Assembly: GCF_002845985.1 (NCBI RefSeq)
Contig: NZ_PDFK01000003.1
Coordinates: forward strand, 372,001 to 436,000
DNA length: 64,000 nt
Origin: Lysinibacillus fusiformis
GTDB taxonomy: Bacteria > Bacillota > Bacilli > Bacillales_A > Planococcaceae
Direction: 5' to 3'
Below, piece after piece: positions 1 through 8,099 of the stretch. Both the position numbers and the translations under genes were made by a program. The notes under the pieces are model-generated. The model did no database searches. It was given only the letters and a program-made list of their open reading frames with translations, and was not told where the DNA came from. Numbering within the stretch: position 1 is the stretch's first letter; every line of letters starts with the position of its first letter.

Positions 1-413
1 TCTAATAATGTCCCTATACCTCCAGTTAATAATAAATCAGCCCCGTATCTAACGCCTTTTTTAGCAAGCTTCAATTTATCAACACTTTTATATAAAGCGC
101 GTATTGTTTTTTTGGCTCCTGTAGATAACTTCTGGTTTGATTGTATGGCATCTAGGATACTTCCTACTAATGCTGTTTTCGCATCTTCATATCCTTCAAA
201 TAACCATCCATTAAAATTGAGACATACAGTTCCCTCACGTTGTTCAGCCTTTTTCATACTCATGCGAATTAAGCTAGATTTTCCACTTCCCCAGTCCCCA
301 TATACTCCAATACTTGAAGGAAGTAATGTATCATCCTCAATTAACTCATCTAGTAATCCAATTAAATAATCAAAATCCAAAAAATCTAATTCTGTTTCAC
401 TATCTTTCCACAT
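1..413 (-). CDS. KAP-family P-loop NTPase, N-terminal part (possible QatA-like defence ATPase)
   Basis: The reading frame starts with ATG at 413 and runs off the left window edge; about 137 codons are visible. Residues 36-47 contain a Walker A motif (GVYGDWGSGKSS), followed about 20 residues later by a FNGWLFEGYEDA-type segment. This pairing is typical of the KAP P-loop NTPases. It lies 34 bp beyond the tniQ stop on the same strand, so it is probably cargo read through from the transposition operon. KAP NTPases of this form include QatA of the Qat anti-phage system (QatA with QatB, the QueC-like QatC and the TatD-like QatD). Whether the partners follow cannot be seen. The KAP call is confident; the Qat assignment is inference. 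Confidence 0.75.
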   Translation of the reverse strand, partial: MWKDSETELDFLDFDYLIGLLDELIEDDTLLPSSIGVYGDWGSGKSSLIRMSMKKAEQREGTVCLNFNGWLFEGYEDAKTALVGSILDAIQSNQKLSTGAKKTIRALYKSVDKLKLAKKGVRYGADLLLTGGIGTLL

Positions 414-447
414 TTTAGGCACCTCTTTTTATTAGCAAATTGTAAAT

Positions 448-2007
448 TTACTTCCTATCCACTTTTTGTATTGCAACTTGTAGGGGGGTTCTATAATTAT
501 CGTATTTTTTGTTCCTTTCAAATCCACAATTATTTTGTTCCTTTTGTATATTTTGAACCAATTTTTCCAATTTCTCGTGTATGTTTTGATAATATATAGT
601 AGTACGATTTAGTTCTTTTTCAATTATAACTAAATGCATAGGTACTTCTCTCGGTAAGTAATTATTAAACCTTTTGTACGTTGAAGAATTGGAAATTAAA
701 TCTAAGTATTTAAAAAATCTTTCCATCAAAAAGTATGATAACAGAGTACTCACTATCTTTTTTATTTGATTTATATCAAATATATTTGCATCGTGAGTGA
801 TTTTAAAACAGCTGTCCAACAAGTCTTCTAGATAGGTACAATAAAAACCTTTTGTGTAAAGTGAAAATTGCTCATTGTAGCTCTCAAAGTTAAATAATTT
901 TGTTTTGTCAGGTGATTCTCTTACAGTATGTGATAGATTAATTCCTTCAAACTCTTCTCTCCAAAAGGTAAAGGCTGTAGAAAACTTGCAAGATGTCTTG
1001 CTTTCAAGTAGTTCATTATTAAGGTGAATACAATTTTTATGCTCTTTTAGAAAGGTTTTGATTAAATACCTTTTAATTGCTTTATAAATATTTCGAGAAT
1101 GAATATAAATTTCAAAAAGCACTGCATCTATTTTATCCTTTTCTTCAAAAGTATGGAATCTATTCCTGTATTCAAAAGTTTTATTGTAAATGTTTAATGC
1201 TTTTTTAAAAGAGTTTTTTGAAGAGAGCGAGTTCTGACAATATTCCATTTTTAAAACTTCTGAATCATTTAGGTCTGTATTTAAATAATAGTTTTTAGTG
1301 TATTCTATTAATAAAAACAGGGCTGATTGATCATATCCTTCATCCATTCGAAAAATACGCTGAGGGTGAATAATTACTGGGGTTGCTTTTTGATGTTTAT
1401 ATATTGTAAGTAAGCTTAATAGTTCTTTATCTTTAATAGTGAAAAATTTTTTCCAGCTATTAAAAGTGGAAATTACATTTGCACTATCCAAAAAACTAGT
1501 ACCACACTTACAAGTAAAGGGAGGATTAGGATTATTGGATAACAAATATTCACCTAAAAGAGTATCACACTTCCGGCAATAGTCAATTAATGATACATTT
1601 GGGTGAAAAATACAGTATTTGAATAAATTCAATTGATGAAATATACTATGAAAACCACTTTTAATACAGTTTGGACAATAAGTAACATGTTTGTTGATAA
1701 AATAGTTGTGTGACGTACCAATAAGAGAATTAAATTTTTTTAAAATTAATGTATCCCTTCTGTTCAAATTCACTCCTAATAAATCAATAGACTTCTTTTC
1801 ATCTATTCCAGCTAGACTTGTAAGATCTCGTACGTAATAACCTGCATTTGCAATATGCTTTATATTTTGAATATGCTCGTTCCCAAAAATATTCAGAATA
1901 TCATTGTTGCTTAGTGCATTAGAAAATTTAAATCTTTCAAATATACACCAATTGGATATATAACTATGAATCCAGTCCCTATTCCATACAAACTCCTTTT
2001 TATTCAC
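448..2007 (-). CDS. tniQ: TniQ/TnsD-family target-selection protein
   Basis: 519 residues, which is long for a TniQ protein and of TnsD-like size. The N-terminal third carries a zinc-binding pattern typical of TniQ: C111/C114 (YCPNC), C132 and H135 (YCIFH), C144/C147 (YCRKC) and C166/C168 (CKCG). The C-terminal two thirds are lysine-, aromatic- and asparagine-rich without a domain I recognise. In Tn7 the TnsD/TniQ subunit binds a specific chromosomal site and recruits TnsC. The length suggests a dedicated DNA-binding target selector rather than a short CRISPR-adaptor TniQ. It starts with ATG behind a GGGAGGGGG-type ribosome site, 15 bp after tnsC. No frameshift or stop is seen. Confidence 0.9.
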   Translation of the reverse strand: MNKKEFVWNRDWIHSYISNWCIFERFKFSNALSNNDILNIFGNEHIQNIKHIANAGYYVRDLTSLAGIDEKKSIDLLGVNLNRRDTLILKKFNSLIGTSHNYFINKHVTYCPNCIKSGFHSIFHQLNLFKYCIFHPNVSLIDYCRKCDTLLGEYLLSNNPNPPFTCKCGTSFLDSANVISTFNSWKKFFTIKDKELLSLLTIYKHQKATPVIIHPQRIFRMDEGYDQSALFLLIEYTKNYYLNTDLNDSEVLKMEYCQNSLSSKNSFKKALNIYNKTFEYRNRFHTFEEKDKIDAVLFEIYIHSRNIYKAIKRYLIKTFLKEHKNCIHLNNELLESKTSCKFSTAFTFWREEFEGINLSHTVRESPDKTKLFNFESYNEQFSLYTKGFYCTYLEDLLDSCFKITHDANIFDINQIKKIVSTLLSYFLMERFFKYLDLISNSSTYKRFNNYLPREVPMHLVIIEKELNRTTIYYQNIHEKLEKLVQNIQKEQNNCGFERNKKYDNYRTPLQVAIQKVDRK

Positions 2008-2022
2008 ATTACCCCCTCCCTT

Positions 2023-2997
2023 TTATTCAACATCTAATAAAACTAACTCGGATTGAATGTAGCCAGAATTTATTATTGCTTTTTTGAAAAGATTTTTATT
2101 AAGTAGTTGAACATTTTCACCAAAAAATCCATAGTTTTTCAAGATATATTCAATTGACAGTGTAACGTATTGCATAGGTATTTCTTTGTTTTTTTGTAAT
2201 CCTTTATCTAATTGAAGTTCTAAAAACACGTCATGAAACTCTCCTGCATAGTTAACCAACCTAAACCCATTTTCAAAATGATCCCTGAAATAAAACTGAG
2301 TATATGACAGATTTGAATTAACAGGAAATTCAGTTCCCGTATCATATTGCTCAAGTAGAATTTTAAAATCTTCGACATCTTTAACCCCATTAAACTGATA
2401 GCTATCACTCATAAATCTACCTACTATTTGAAAATCCTTATTTTTAATAAATCTTTTTCTACGGTCGATTAATTCGTCATGTCCTACTAGAATAGTAGTT
2501 AATACAATCCCATATTCATCTAACTCATTATATACATCCATAAGCCAATCATATTGAATTGCTGTTAGTTTTTGCGCATCATCAATGAAAATAACAATTT
2601 TATTTTGTTTTGATTTTTCTGCCATGTTTATAAAAAAATGTTTTAAACGGACTCTTTTTTCACTTGGTCTTCCTAGTTCAGGTGCAGCATGTCCAACTCC
2701 ATCTAACAAATCCTCAAAAAAGTTATTTTCACTAGGATTTTTATAGGTTTTACATTTAATATGGAACATAGGAATATTTTGATTTAATTCTTTAGGAAGT
2801 ACTTTTATTAGGTATTTAATAGCACGTGTCTTACCTAGGCGAGGGCGTCCATGAATAATAGCACCTGGAAATCTATTATCTATCCAGTTCCCTACTATAT
2901 AACATAATTTATCAATTTCATTTGTAGCAATTAGATATTTCCCAGTGTCAACTGGGTGTTTTCCCAAAGGAACGTTTATATTTGATAAGTTCACCAT
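2023..2997 (-). CDS. tnsC: TnsC-family AAA+ transposition regulator
   Basis: An ATPase of about 325 residues. Walker A is GRPRLGKT at residues 50-57 and Walker B is IVIFIDD at 134-140, followed by AQKLT, the usual TnsC/TniB arrangement. In Tn7-type elements TnsC assembles on target DNA marked by TnsD/TniQ and activates the TnsAB transposase. I chose the ATG at 2997 because AGGTGG lies 9 bp upstream; a GTG at 3009 is also open but overlaps the ribosome site. The tnsB stop is only a few bases upstream, so the genes are co-transcribed. Confidence 0.9.
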   Translation of the reverse strand: MVNLSNINVPLGKHPVDTGKYLIATNEIDKLCYIVGNWIDNRFPGAIIHGRPRLGKTRAIKYLIKVLPKELNQNIPMFHIKCKTYKNPSENNFFEDLLDGVGHAAPELGRPSEKRVRLKHFFINMAEKSKQNKIVIFIDDAQKLTAIQYDWLMDVYNELDEYGIVLTTILVGHDELIDRRKRFIKNKDFQIVGRFMSDSYQFNGVKDVEDFKILLEQYDTGTEFPVNSNLSYTQFYFRDHFENGFRLVNYAGEFHDVFLELQLDKGLQKNKEIPMQYVTLSIEYILKNYGFFGENVQLLNKNLFKKAIINSGYIQSELVLLDVE

Positions 2998-3009
2998 AAT
3001 ATACACCAC

Positions 3010-5187
3010 CTACAGAGAGATTGATTTTCTTTTACTTTTATTTTTGTTTTTTTCTACGTTTATTAAATGGTCATAGTAGTTTGTTTCTGTGATTTCAAGG
3101 TTGATGTTATTTAATCTAATTTCATCTTTATCTGAATTAGTGTTAGCCGTCGTAGAACTTTTTTCTTTTTGAATTATTTTTTGTTCTATGATTAAATCGT
3201 GAGTTGATTTGAATTCATCATTTTGTTTATTACTACTAGTAATACCTCTAGAAATATCTTCAACAGCAGCGACTTTTCTGTCATCAATAACTTCTTGGTG
3301 TAGTTTTTGTTGCTCTTTTTTTAATTTTACCAGTACTTTTTTCTTCTCTTTATTTTTGGAATCAATATTATATCTCTTTTTATAGGATTTTAATTCAGCT
3401 AATAGATTTCTAAGTTTCCTATCGTTAATTGCATTTTCTTCTAAAAAAGCTTGAAAAGCATCCATGGGATCTTCATCTTCGGTATAATGAAAATATCGTT
3501 CACGTTTAAATTTATTTATTGCATCTCTTATTTTTAAAGAATGCTGCACAGTTCCCCAGTAACCACTACAAGTTAATACACCATACTTTGAGCCATCCTG
3601 CCTATAAACGACAACTGAACGAAGATCCTCAGTATTAATCAAGATAATTACTTTTTCATTTACCATTGAAAAATCTTTACTAAGTTCAGGGCTAGAATAT
3701 CGTTCTTGTTTATAGTGTATATATGGTCTTCTTCCTTGTTCCAAGTTCCCTTTAACTCTTCGTTCACAAGTTATTGGAAATAAATTAACTAAGTCTCTAT
3801 TTTCGATAGGAATAGTATTAATATGCATTCCTTGATTAATCCTACTTTCAAAGATCTCTAATGGAGTAAAGCCATCATTAGCATCATGAGGAGTTGCATT
3901 GTAATTTGCTATAATTACCTCACATAATTCCTCAATCGCATCAGCAGTAATAGAATACTTAATTGCATTCTTTTCAGCATCTTTTCTGCGTGGATCCATT
4001 ACATTGCTACCTGTAGTTGAGGGGAGCCTATGAAAACTGTTCTCTTCAATTTTTTTGAAAAGTCGTTCAACAATTGGTCTTTTCACAGGAACTGCTATTG
4101 GTCCCATATTAATAGAACAACCTATTTGTTTTGTTAATAAATCTTTTATTTCGTTTGAAAGATGTGATTTTGCATTGTCATAGCTTATTTCATCCCAAGT
4201 ACCATATTCAACTTCAGAAAACTTTGATGAGGGAAAACCAGCATTTTTAGAATAGTTTAATCCTGGTATAGTAAGTTCTTTTGATTTCCAAGGTAAAATT
4301 GTTGATTGAAAACACATTTTCACATCTTCTTGGTTATATTCCTTATTGAAAGATAAATGGTAACCTAGAATTGCTCTAGTAGCTACGTCAACTACAGTTA
4401 ATATCCAGATACGATCTATTGTATCTTTTATTTCTTCTCCCTTTGGAGTTTTATATACAATTGCTGTTATTAAATCAATTTTATGACCATCAAATTCTAC
4501 CCTTTCTAATGGTCTAGTGATTGTTGAATTTGAGTTAATAGAATTATTTACATTATTTAAAAGCATATAGGATTGCCCCCCATTAATGCTAGCTACTTCT
4601 CGAATGTAATTATTAGAGATCTCTTTAATAAACCTTTCAACTGACTTCCGGGCTAAGCTAGTCGTATTGAAAGGATACTCATTAGGTTTTATTCCTAATT
4701 TCCTACATTCATCAATAAACTTCCTATGCAAATTTTTCAAACTAATTTTACGTTCTCTAGCACTATTCTTTACTTTAGATTTTTTAAAATACTCCTCTAT
4801 TAAAAAGATTTTTAAGTCAGGGTAATTCTTTAAAAGTAATTGGAATGTACCTGAATAATTAGTGATATCTTGATTATTAATTGATTTCCTTTTATATGGA
4901 ACAACCTTGTTATTGTGTAATAGACCTCGGTATCCCATTATTTTGTTATTATCGTCATAGACCATACATCTCAATGCTAAACGATAGATTTCACTTCGAA
5001 ATATACCTGTTTCTAATACTATTTGATTAATTGGTAGTTCGGTACTAAAGAAAAGGTCTATTGCTTTCTTTTTTGTATTAAAAATCGTTAGTTCATGTTC
5101 ATTTAGATGACCAGTATATATGGCATCCCAATTAAAAATATTAAGATCTTCAATTGAAACATCTTTTCCTGAAAAAAACCTTCGCAT
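3010..5187 (-). CDS. tnsB: TnsB-family DDE transposase
   Basis: About 725 residues. The RNase-H-fold catalytic triad is visible as D233 (EFDGHK), D337 (SYDNAKSH) and E374 (KRPIVERLF), with 36 residues between the last two, typical of TnsB/TniA/Mu-type integrases. The N-terminal 200 residues hold helix-turn-helix-like DNA-binding segments, and the C-terminal region after about residue 570 is a lysine/glutamate-rich probable coiled coil and tail, where TnsB contacts TnsC in Tn7. TnsB binds the element ends and joins 3' ends to the target. The ATG at 5187 follows the tnsA stop by two bases; a GTG at 5199 overlaps tnsA and sits inside the ribosome site. Confidence 0.92.
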   Translation of the reverse strand: MRRFFSGKDVSIEDLNIFNWDAIYTGHLNEHELTIFNTKKKAIDLFFSTELPINQIVLETGIFRSEIYRLALRCMVYDDNNKIMGYRGLLHNNKVVPYKRKSINNQDITNYSGTFQLLLKNYPDLKIFLIEEYFKKSKVKNSARERKISLKNLHRKFIDECRKLGIKPNEYPFNTTSLARKSVERFIKEISNNYIREVASINGGQSYMLLNNVNNSINSNSTITRPLERVEFDGHKIDLITAIVYKTPKGEEIKDTIDRIWILTVVDVATRAILGYHLSFNKEYNQEDVKMCFQSTILPWKSKELTIPGLNYSKNAGFPSSKFSEVEYGTWDEISYDNAKSHLSNEIKDLLTKQIGCSINMGPIAVPVKRPIVERLFKKIEENSFHRLPSTTGSNVMDPRRKDAEKNAIKYSITADAIEELCEVIIANYNATPHDANDGFTPLEIFESRINQGMHINTIPIENRDLVNLFPITCERRVKGNLEQGRRPYIHYKQERYSSPELSKDFSMVNEKVIILINTEDLRSVVVYRQDGSKYGVLTCSGYWGTVQHSLKIRDAINKFKRERYFHYTEDEDPMDAFQAFLEENAINDRKLRNLLAELKSYKKRYNIDSKNKEKKKVLVKLKKEQQKLHQEVIDDRKVAAVEDISRGITSSNKQNDEFKSTHDLIIEQKIIQKEKSSTTANTNSDKDEIRLNNINLEITETNYYDHLINVEKNKNKSKRKSISL

Positions 5188-5189
5188 TT

Positions 5190-5825
5190 TTATTTCCACA
5201 CCTCCGAATATTTGCCTAAATGTTTTACTTCAAAATTACAATTAATACTTCCCTCATATAACAAAATGCATATAATATTGAATAATATTTGAAATTCGAT
5301 TTTTGTTTCATTTGCTATTTGTTGAATTGATTTTGGCTCTTCCATAATATGCCCTTTAATAAAGTCAATAGTTTGGGAATTTGGATTAATTGATTTACTA
5401 ACCTGCTTTATTAATAGTTTAAGATTCGATAGTTTAATTGGATTCAGTTTTATATCCTTTTCAGTTTTAATTAAATGTTTTATTTGATTTGCCCTACACC
5501 AAACGCCTTGAATATAAATCTGTTTTTTAACAGATTCTTTTAATAAATCGTTTGAATATTTAATTTCAATAAATGTTTCCTCACCATTTTTATATTTCAC
5601 CCACATATCAATTATGGAGGAATGTGTTCTGCTGTTTTCGATGATTTCCATTTTAATCGGTTGTTCACAGAAATTAATTATTGATGGATCAGTTTCTACC
5701 TGCAGCCAATGTTCATATTCTAAATCACTAAATAAATAGACCACTCTTTTTAACTTATTACTGTATGCCAACCACCTATTGTTACCATATTTTTTACTAG
5801 CGTCAGTAATTAAGGGTTTATACAA
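5190..5825 (-). CDS. tnsA: TnsA-family endonuclease
   Basis: About 211 residues from a TTG at 5825, eight bases after a GAGG ribosome site; a GTG at 5834 is the alternative start. The restriction-enzyme-like nuclease core is readable: acidic residues in SDLEYEH (E36/E38), D73 in SIIDMWV, and E87-I-K89 in FIEIKY, matching the E-D-(E)xK active site of TnsA. TnsA cuts the 5' strands at element ends, so with TnsB it gives cut-and-paste transposition. The C-terminal 70 residues look helical and would correspond to the TnsC-contacting winged helix. It is the first gene inward from the transposon end. Confidence 0.88.
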   Translation of the reverse strand: MYKPLITDASKKYGNNRWLAYSNKLKRVVYLFSDLEYEHWLQVETDPSIINFCEQPIKMEIIENSRTHSSIIDMWVKYKNGEETFIEIKYSNDLLKESVKKQIYIQGVWCRANQIKHLIKTEKDIKLNPIKLSNLKLLIKQVSKSINPNSQTIDFIKGHIMEEPKSIQQIANETKIEFQILFNIICILLYEGSINCNFEVKHLGKYSEVWK

Positions 5826-5865
5826 TATAAGCACCTCATTTTTTGAATTTTCAGAAAAAATAATG

Positions 5866-6012
5866 TATAGAAGTTCTTGTCTTTATTATACAAAATCTAA
5901 AAGTTCTTGTCCTTAAATTTGGACAGGAACTTTTAGACAAATTTTATAAGATTGTTATTTTATCAATGTTTTGTGAAAAAATAAAATGTCTAAAAGTTCT
6001 TGTCCATATACA
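5866..6012. repeat. Tn7-like right end: four TnsB-binding-type repeats and terminus
   Basis: Four copies of the 19-bp unit GGACAAGAACTTTTAGACA or its complement are visible. On the minus strand: 5866-5883 (imperfect), 5896-5912, and the outermost 5987-6005. On the plus strand: 5921-5939. The second and third form a head-to-head palindrome around 5901-5937. Outside the last copy the minus strand reads TGTATATG and the element ends at 6012. The next five plus-strand bases, 6013-6017, are TATAT, the candidate target duplication. These repeats also lie in the tnsA promoter region, so TnsB autoregulation is possible (inference). Confidence 0.8.
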
Positions 6013-6117
6013 TATATATGGACAAAACTGTCTCCCCCTTTAGTGAATTTGTTTAATTGGCAAGATTTATACTGCATATACTGTTTAAGGTAACTCCAAC
6101 TCCACACGTTTTGACGC

Positions 6118-6590
6118 TTATTCATCATCTGATAAATAAGCTGTTATTGAACGAACTTGTTCGTAGCCAGTTGCCATTAAAAATGTTGGAGCGCGTCCAT
6201 AACTTTTAGCTCCGACTATATAGAAGTCCTTTTCTAGTTGGCGCAGATTTTTTTCTCCATGCGCTCTTACTGTGCCACCACAACTATGCTTCACCACCAT
6301 AGGCTTCTGCTACAAATTTTTTACGCATAATCCACACTAGCTTTGTTGCAGGATTCTCTGCTTGTAATTCAGCGAGTGCCAATAATGTATTACTAGCCGA
6401 ATGACCACCACTAATAACTGCAATTTTCTTATTGACATATCTCTTAGTCTTCTTATTAATGTATAGGATACCATATTCAATGTGATCTACTAATGCTTTT
6501 TCATTTTATAGCCATCCCCCTGTAGAATTTGCTGGGTTTGGATTTCCCCATGCACCCGTTGCATAACAGCTCTCGCTTCAATAATCAGGA
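6118..6590 (-). pseudogene. Decayed NAD(P)/FAD-dependent oxidoreductase (C-terminal half)
   Basis: Three frames of the minus strand together give a broken flavoprotein. 6590-6510 reads LIIEARAV then ATGAWGNPNP; 6440-6300 reads KKIAVISGGHSASNTLLAL, a dinucleotide-binding segment, and ends in EAYGGEA-stop; 6300-6118 reads HGEKNLRQLEKDFYIVG then KSYGRAPTFLMATGYEQVRS, a typical C-terminus for this family. At least two stops and one frameshift separate the parts and the N-terminus is absent. The stop codon is 105 bp from the transposon terminus, so this 3' end is a candidate for the site TniQ recognised, although other positions are possible. Confidence 0.7.
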
Positions 6591-6674
6591 AATCTTAGTA
6601 AAAGATGTTTACAAACAACTTAAAGAAAGATATACTTACAAAGTAAACAAAAATTCTTAAGGAGGTCGAATGAA

Positions 6675-6761
6675 ATGATCGTTAAATTAATGTCATTGGT
6701 AGCTACAACTTCAGTAAAAATGAAAATCACACATTCGACCAGATCGGAATGGATCGCTTAA
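6675..6761 (+). CDS. Possible 28-residue peptide upstream of yrzI
   Basis: A short frame with ATG at 6675 lies eight bases after a good AAGGAGG site and ends in TAA at 6761, just before two strong hairpins. The peptide begins MIVKLMSLVATT and is not a family I recognise. In B. subtilis the yrzI transcript carries additional very short translated frames, one of which is the cleavage target of the ribosome-associated nuclease Rae1. This frame and the one at 7081 could be the local counterparts. The ribosome site is the only direct evidence for translation. Confidence 0.4.
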   Translation: MIVKLMSLVATTSVKMKITHSTRSEWIA

Positions 6762-6784
6762 GTTTTTTGTAATTAAGCATACCC

Positions 6785-6820
6785 ATACCGCAGGGAGAAG
6801 TGTGCCCCTGCGGTATTTTT
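6785..6820 (+). terminator. Rho-independent terminator
   Basis: ATACCGCAGGG pairs with CCCTGCGGTAT, followed by TTTTT. It closes the 28-residue peptide transcript. Confidence 0.8.
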
Positions 6821-6832
6821 GTGCCTTTTTTT

Positions 6833-6862
6833 ACCGTAGAGGAGTCTCTCTACGGTTTTTTT
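6833..6862 (+). terminator. Second, tandem rho-independent terminator
   Basis: ACCGTAGAGG pairs with CTCTACGGT, followed by seven T. It lies 13 bp after the first hairpin and 35 bp before yrzI, so read-through into yrzI should be low. Confidence 0.8.
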
Positions 6863-6896
6863 CATTTTTCATGGTAATTTAAGGAGGTGATAATAA

Positions 6897-7043
6897 ATGA
6901 TATTAAACATTTTTGCTCTCACGATAACTATTACAAAACGTAAGATCTCTCGTGAGCAAGCACTTCATAATGAAAATGTGAAAAAAATCTTTGAAGAGAA
7001 CCAAAGAAAAATTGAAAGTTATATTCGTATTCGTCAATATTAA
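6897..7043 (+). CDS. yrzI: YrzI-family small protein
   Basis: 48 residues from ATG at 6897, with AAGGAGGTG seven bases upstream, a near-perfect ribosome site. The N-terminus MILNIFALTITITKRKIS followed by EEALH-like residues matches the YrzI family of about 49-residue Bacillus microproteins: a short hydrophobic start, then a basic stretch, then a charged helix. In B. subtilis the yrzI operon mRNA is a described target of the translation-dependent endonuclease Rae1. Strong terminators lie upstream, so the gene probably has its own promoter. Its role in the cell is not established. Confidence 0.75.
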   Translation: MILNIFALTITITKRKISREQALHNENVKKIFEENQRKIESYIRIRQY

Positions 7044-7080
7044 TTTTGTTAATTAAAAAACATGGAAGGTGGGAATTGAA

Positions 7081-7146
7081 ATGATTTATATGATCAAAAG
7101 ACGTCATGCAGTTTTATGGCTGGAGAAAGACACAACCACCAGATGA
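7081..7146 (+). CDS. Possible 21-residue peptide downstream of yrzI
   Basis: ATG at 7081 follows GGAAGGTGGG by about seven bases, and the frame encodes 21 residues beginning MIYMIKRRHAVLW. It lies 37 bp after yrzI and before the hairpin at 7198, so it would share the yrzI transcript. No family is recognised. Support is limited to the ribosome site and position. Confidence 0.35.
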   Translation: MIYMIKRRHAVLWLEKDTTTR

Positions 7147-7197
7147 AGTAATATAAAGTGACAATACAATATAGCTATTTAATTTTATAGTCTCAGT

Positions 7198-7234
7198 AAA
7201 GCTAACCCGTTCTAATCTAGAACGGGTTAGCTTT
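7198..7234 (+). terminator. Perfect 16-bp inverted repeat, terminator-like
   Basis: AAAGCTAACCCGTTCT pairs with AGAACGGGTTAGCTTT around a 5-base loop. There is no T-run directly after it; AGGAGG follows instead. It may end the yrzI transcript or act as an RNA structure. Confidence 0.5.
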
Positions 7235-7291
7235 AGGAGGCACTTTTTAAGCGATGTTTTATACATACAACTTGATGTAATTTAAGAAAAT

Positions 7292-7417
7292 GCGGAATTC
7301 CTCGATACTAAAATTGAACTTGGCAATTTTTATCTTAATTCCATTATTCCGTTAGCCATCCATGTAGCGCAAAAACAGCGCCCCATTGTGGAAGATCATA
7401 AGCAGATGTCTTCTTAA
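7292..7417 (+). pseudogene. Coding-like fragment of unknown origin
   Basis: One plus-strand frame reads EFLDTKIELGNFYLN then IIPLAIHVAQKQRPIVE before a TAA at 7415. There is no start codon with a ribosome site and the fragment stands alone between yrzI and the HEAT gene. The PLxxxVAxxxxxxPIVE pattern resembles the C-terminal part of MinD/ParA-type ATPases, but the match is too short to be sure. Confidence 0.25.
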
Positions 7418-7604
7418 ATTAAAGCCCTCGTTAGTTTAAGATAGTACATAATTATGATACGGTTCACCTTAATGTAGTTAGTTTCCATTATATATATATC
7501 CTTACCAGCGATTTATCGCTATTTTCATTAAGACAACGTATAATAAGAGAAGCAGAAGAAAAAGAATTCATTTTTCCTCTAGTTAAAAAAAGAGGTGCAA
7601 TTAT

Positions 7605-8033
7605 TTGAAACAGTTTGAAACAGCATTACCTGAGCAGTATGAAACATTAAAAAAACAGGCAAATTATACGTCTAGCTGGCGAGAGCGTTTAGACGCAGTC
7701 GAAAAGTTATCGGCTTATCAACATGACAAAATCATAGATTTATTAATAAATCGTATGCAACATGATACTGTCTACAAGGTGCAAGTAGCAGCCTATGAAG
7801 CACTTGCGGCGCTTGGCGAAGACGTAGAGAAGCCATCACCTGCACGTTTTGATATTATCAAAGGAACAGACAAAATTTTCCTGCGGGTTAAAAAGAGCTT
7901 GCCGAAGGATCATACAGTGGCAGACTTTGCGGATAAACTAAAACGTATGCGTTTAGATGTCTTTGATGCGTATGAAGGCGATAAAGGTGTACAATTTATG
8001 AACTGGTTAGAGGAACGTTGGGCAAAATTGTAA
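7605..8033 (+). CDS. HEAT-repeat domain protein
   Basis: 142 residues from a TTG at 7605, preceded by AGAGGTG at about 10 bases. Residues 25-75 form one or two HEAT-type helical hairpins (SSWRERLDAVEKLSAYQHDK then DTVYKVQVAAYEALAALG). The C-terminal half is basic and helical (VKKSLPKDHTVADFADKLKR) with a conserved-looking LDVFDAYEG end. Small HEAT-repeat proteins of this layout are common hypothetical proteins in Bacillaceae and probably mediate protein contacts. No enzymatic motif is seen. It is monocistronic, ended by the hairpin at 8059. Confidence 0.7.
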   Translation: MKQFETALPEQYETLKKQANYTSSWRERLDAVEKLSAYQHDKIIDLLINRMQHDTVYKVQVAAYEALAALGEDVEKPSPARFDIIKGTDKIFLRVKKSLPKDHTVADFADKLKRMRLDVFDAYEGDKGVQFMNWLEERWAKL

Positions 8034-8058
8034 TCAGTAGTTTTGCGATTTATGAAGG

Positions 8059-8096
8059 AAAGTCATTCTCTCCACTTGTGGAGGGAATGGCTTTTT
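8059..8096 (+). terminator. Rho-independent terminator
   Basis: AAAGTCATTCTCTCCAC pairs with GTGGAGGGAATGGCTTT, followed by a T-run. It ends the HEAT gene. Confidence 0.8.
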
Positions 8097-8099
8097 CTT

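Larger units (their letters stand above)
1..6012 (-). mobile_element. Tn7-like transposon, right-end portion (other end outside window)
   Basis: Four genes in the order tnsA, tnsB, tnsC, tniQ run on the minus strand from the element end inward, the standard Tn7-family layout. All four are intact and keep their catalytic motifs. Upstream of tnsA, between 5866 and 6005, are four copies of a TnsB-like site. The terminus is placed at 6012, because the 8 bp outside the last site read TGTATATG on the minus strand, matching in length and TGT start the 8-bp tip of Tn7 ends. Cargo begins right after tniQ with a KAP-family NTPase. No tnsE is seen. The left end and any target-site duplication partner lie outside the window. 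Family assignment is firm; the exact terminus is inferred. Confidence 0.88.

Noticed and set aside
112-369. Plus-strand frame of 85 codons
   Set aside because: Antisense shadow of the KAP NTPase gene, which has the recognisable motifs.
6001-6023. Palindrome TCCATATACATATATATGGA as an operator
   Set aside because: It spans the inferred transposon terminus and is explained by the end sequence plus an AT-rich flank.
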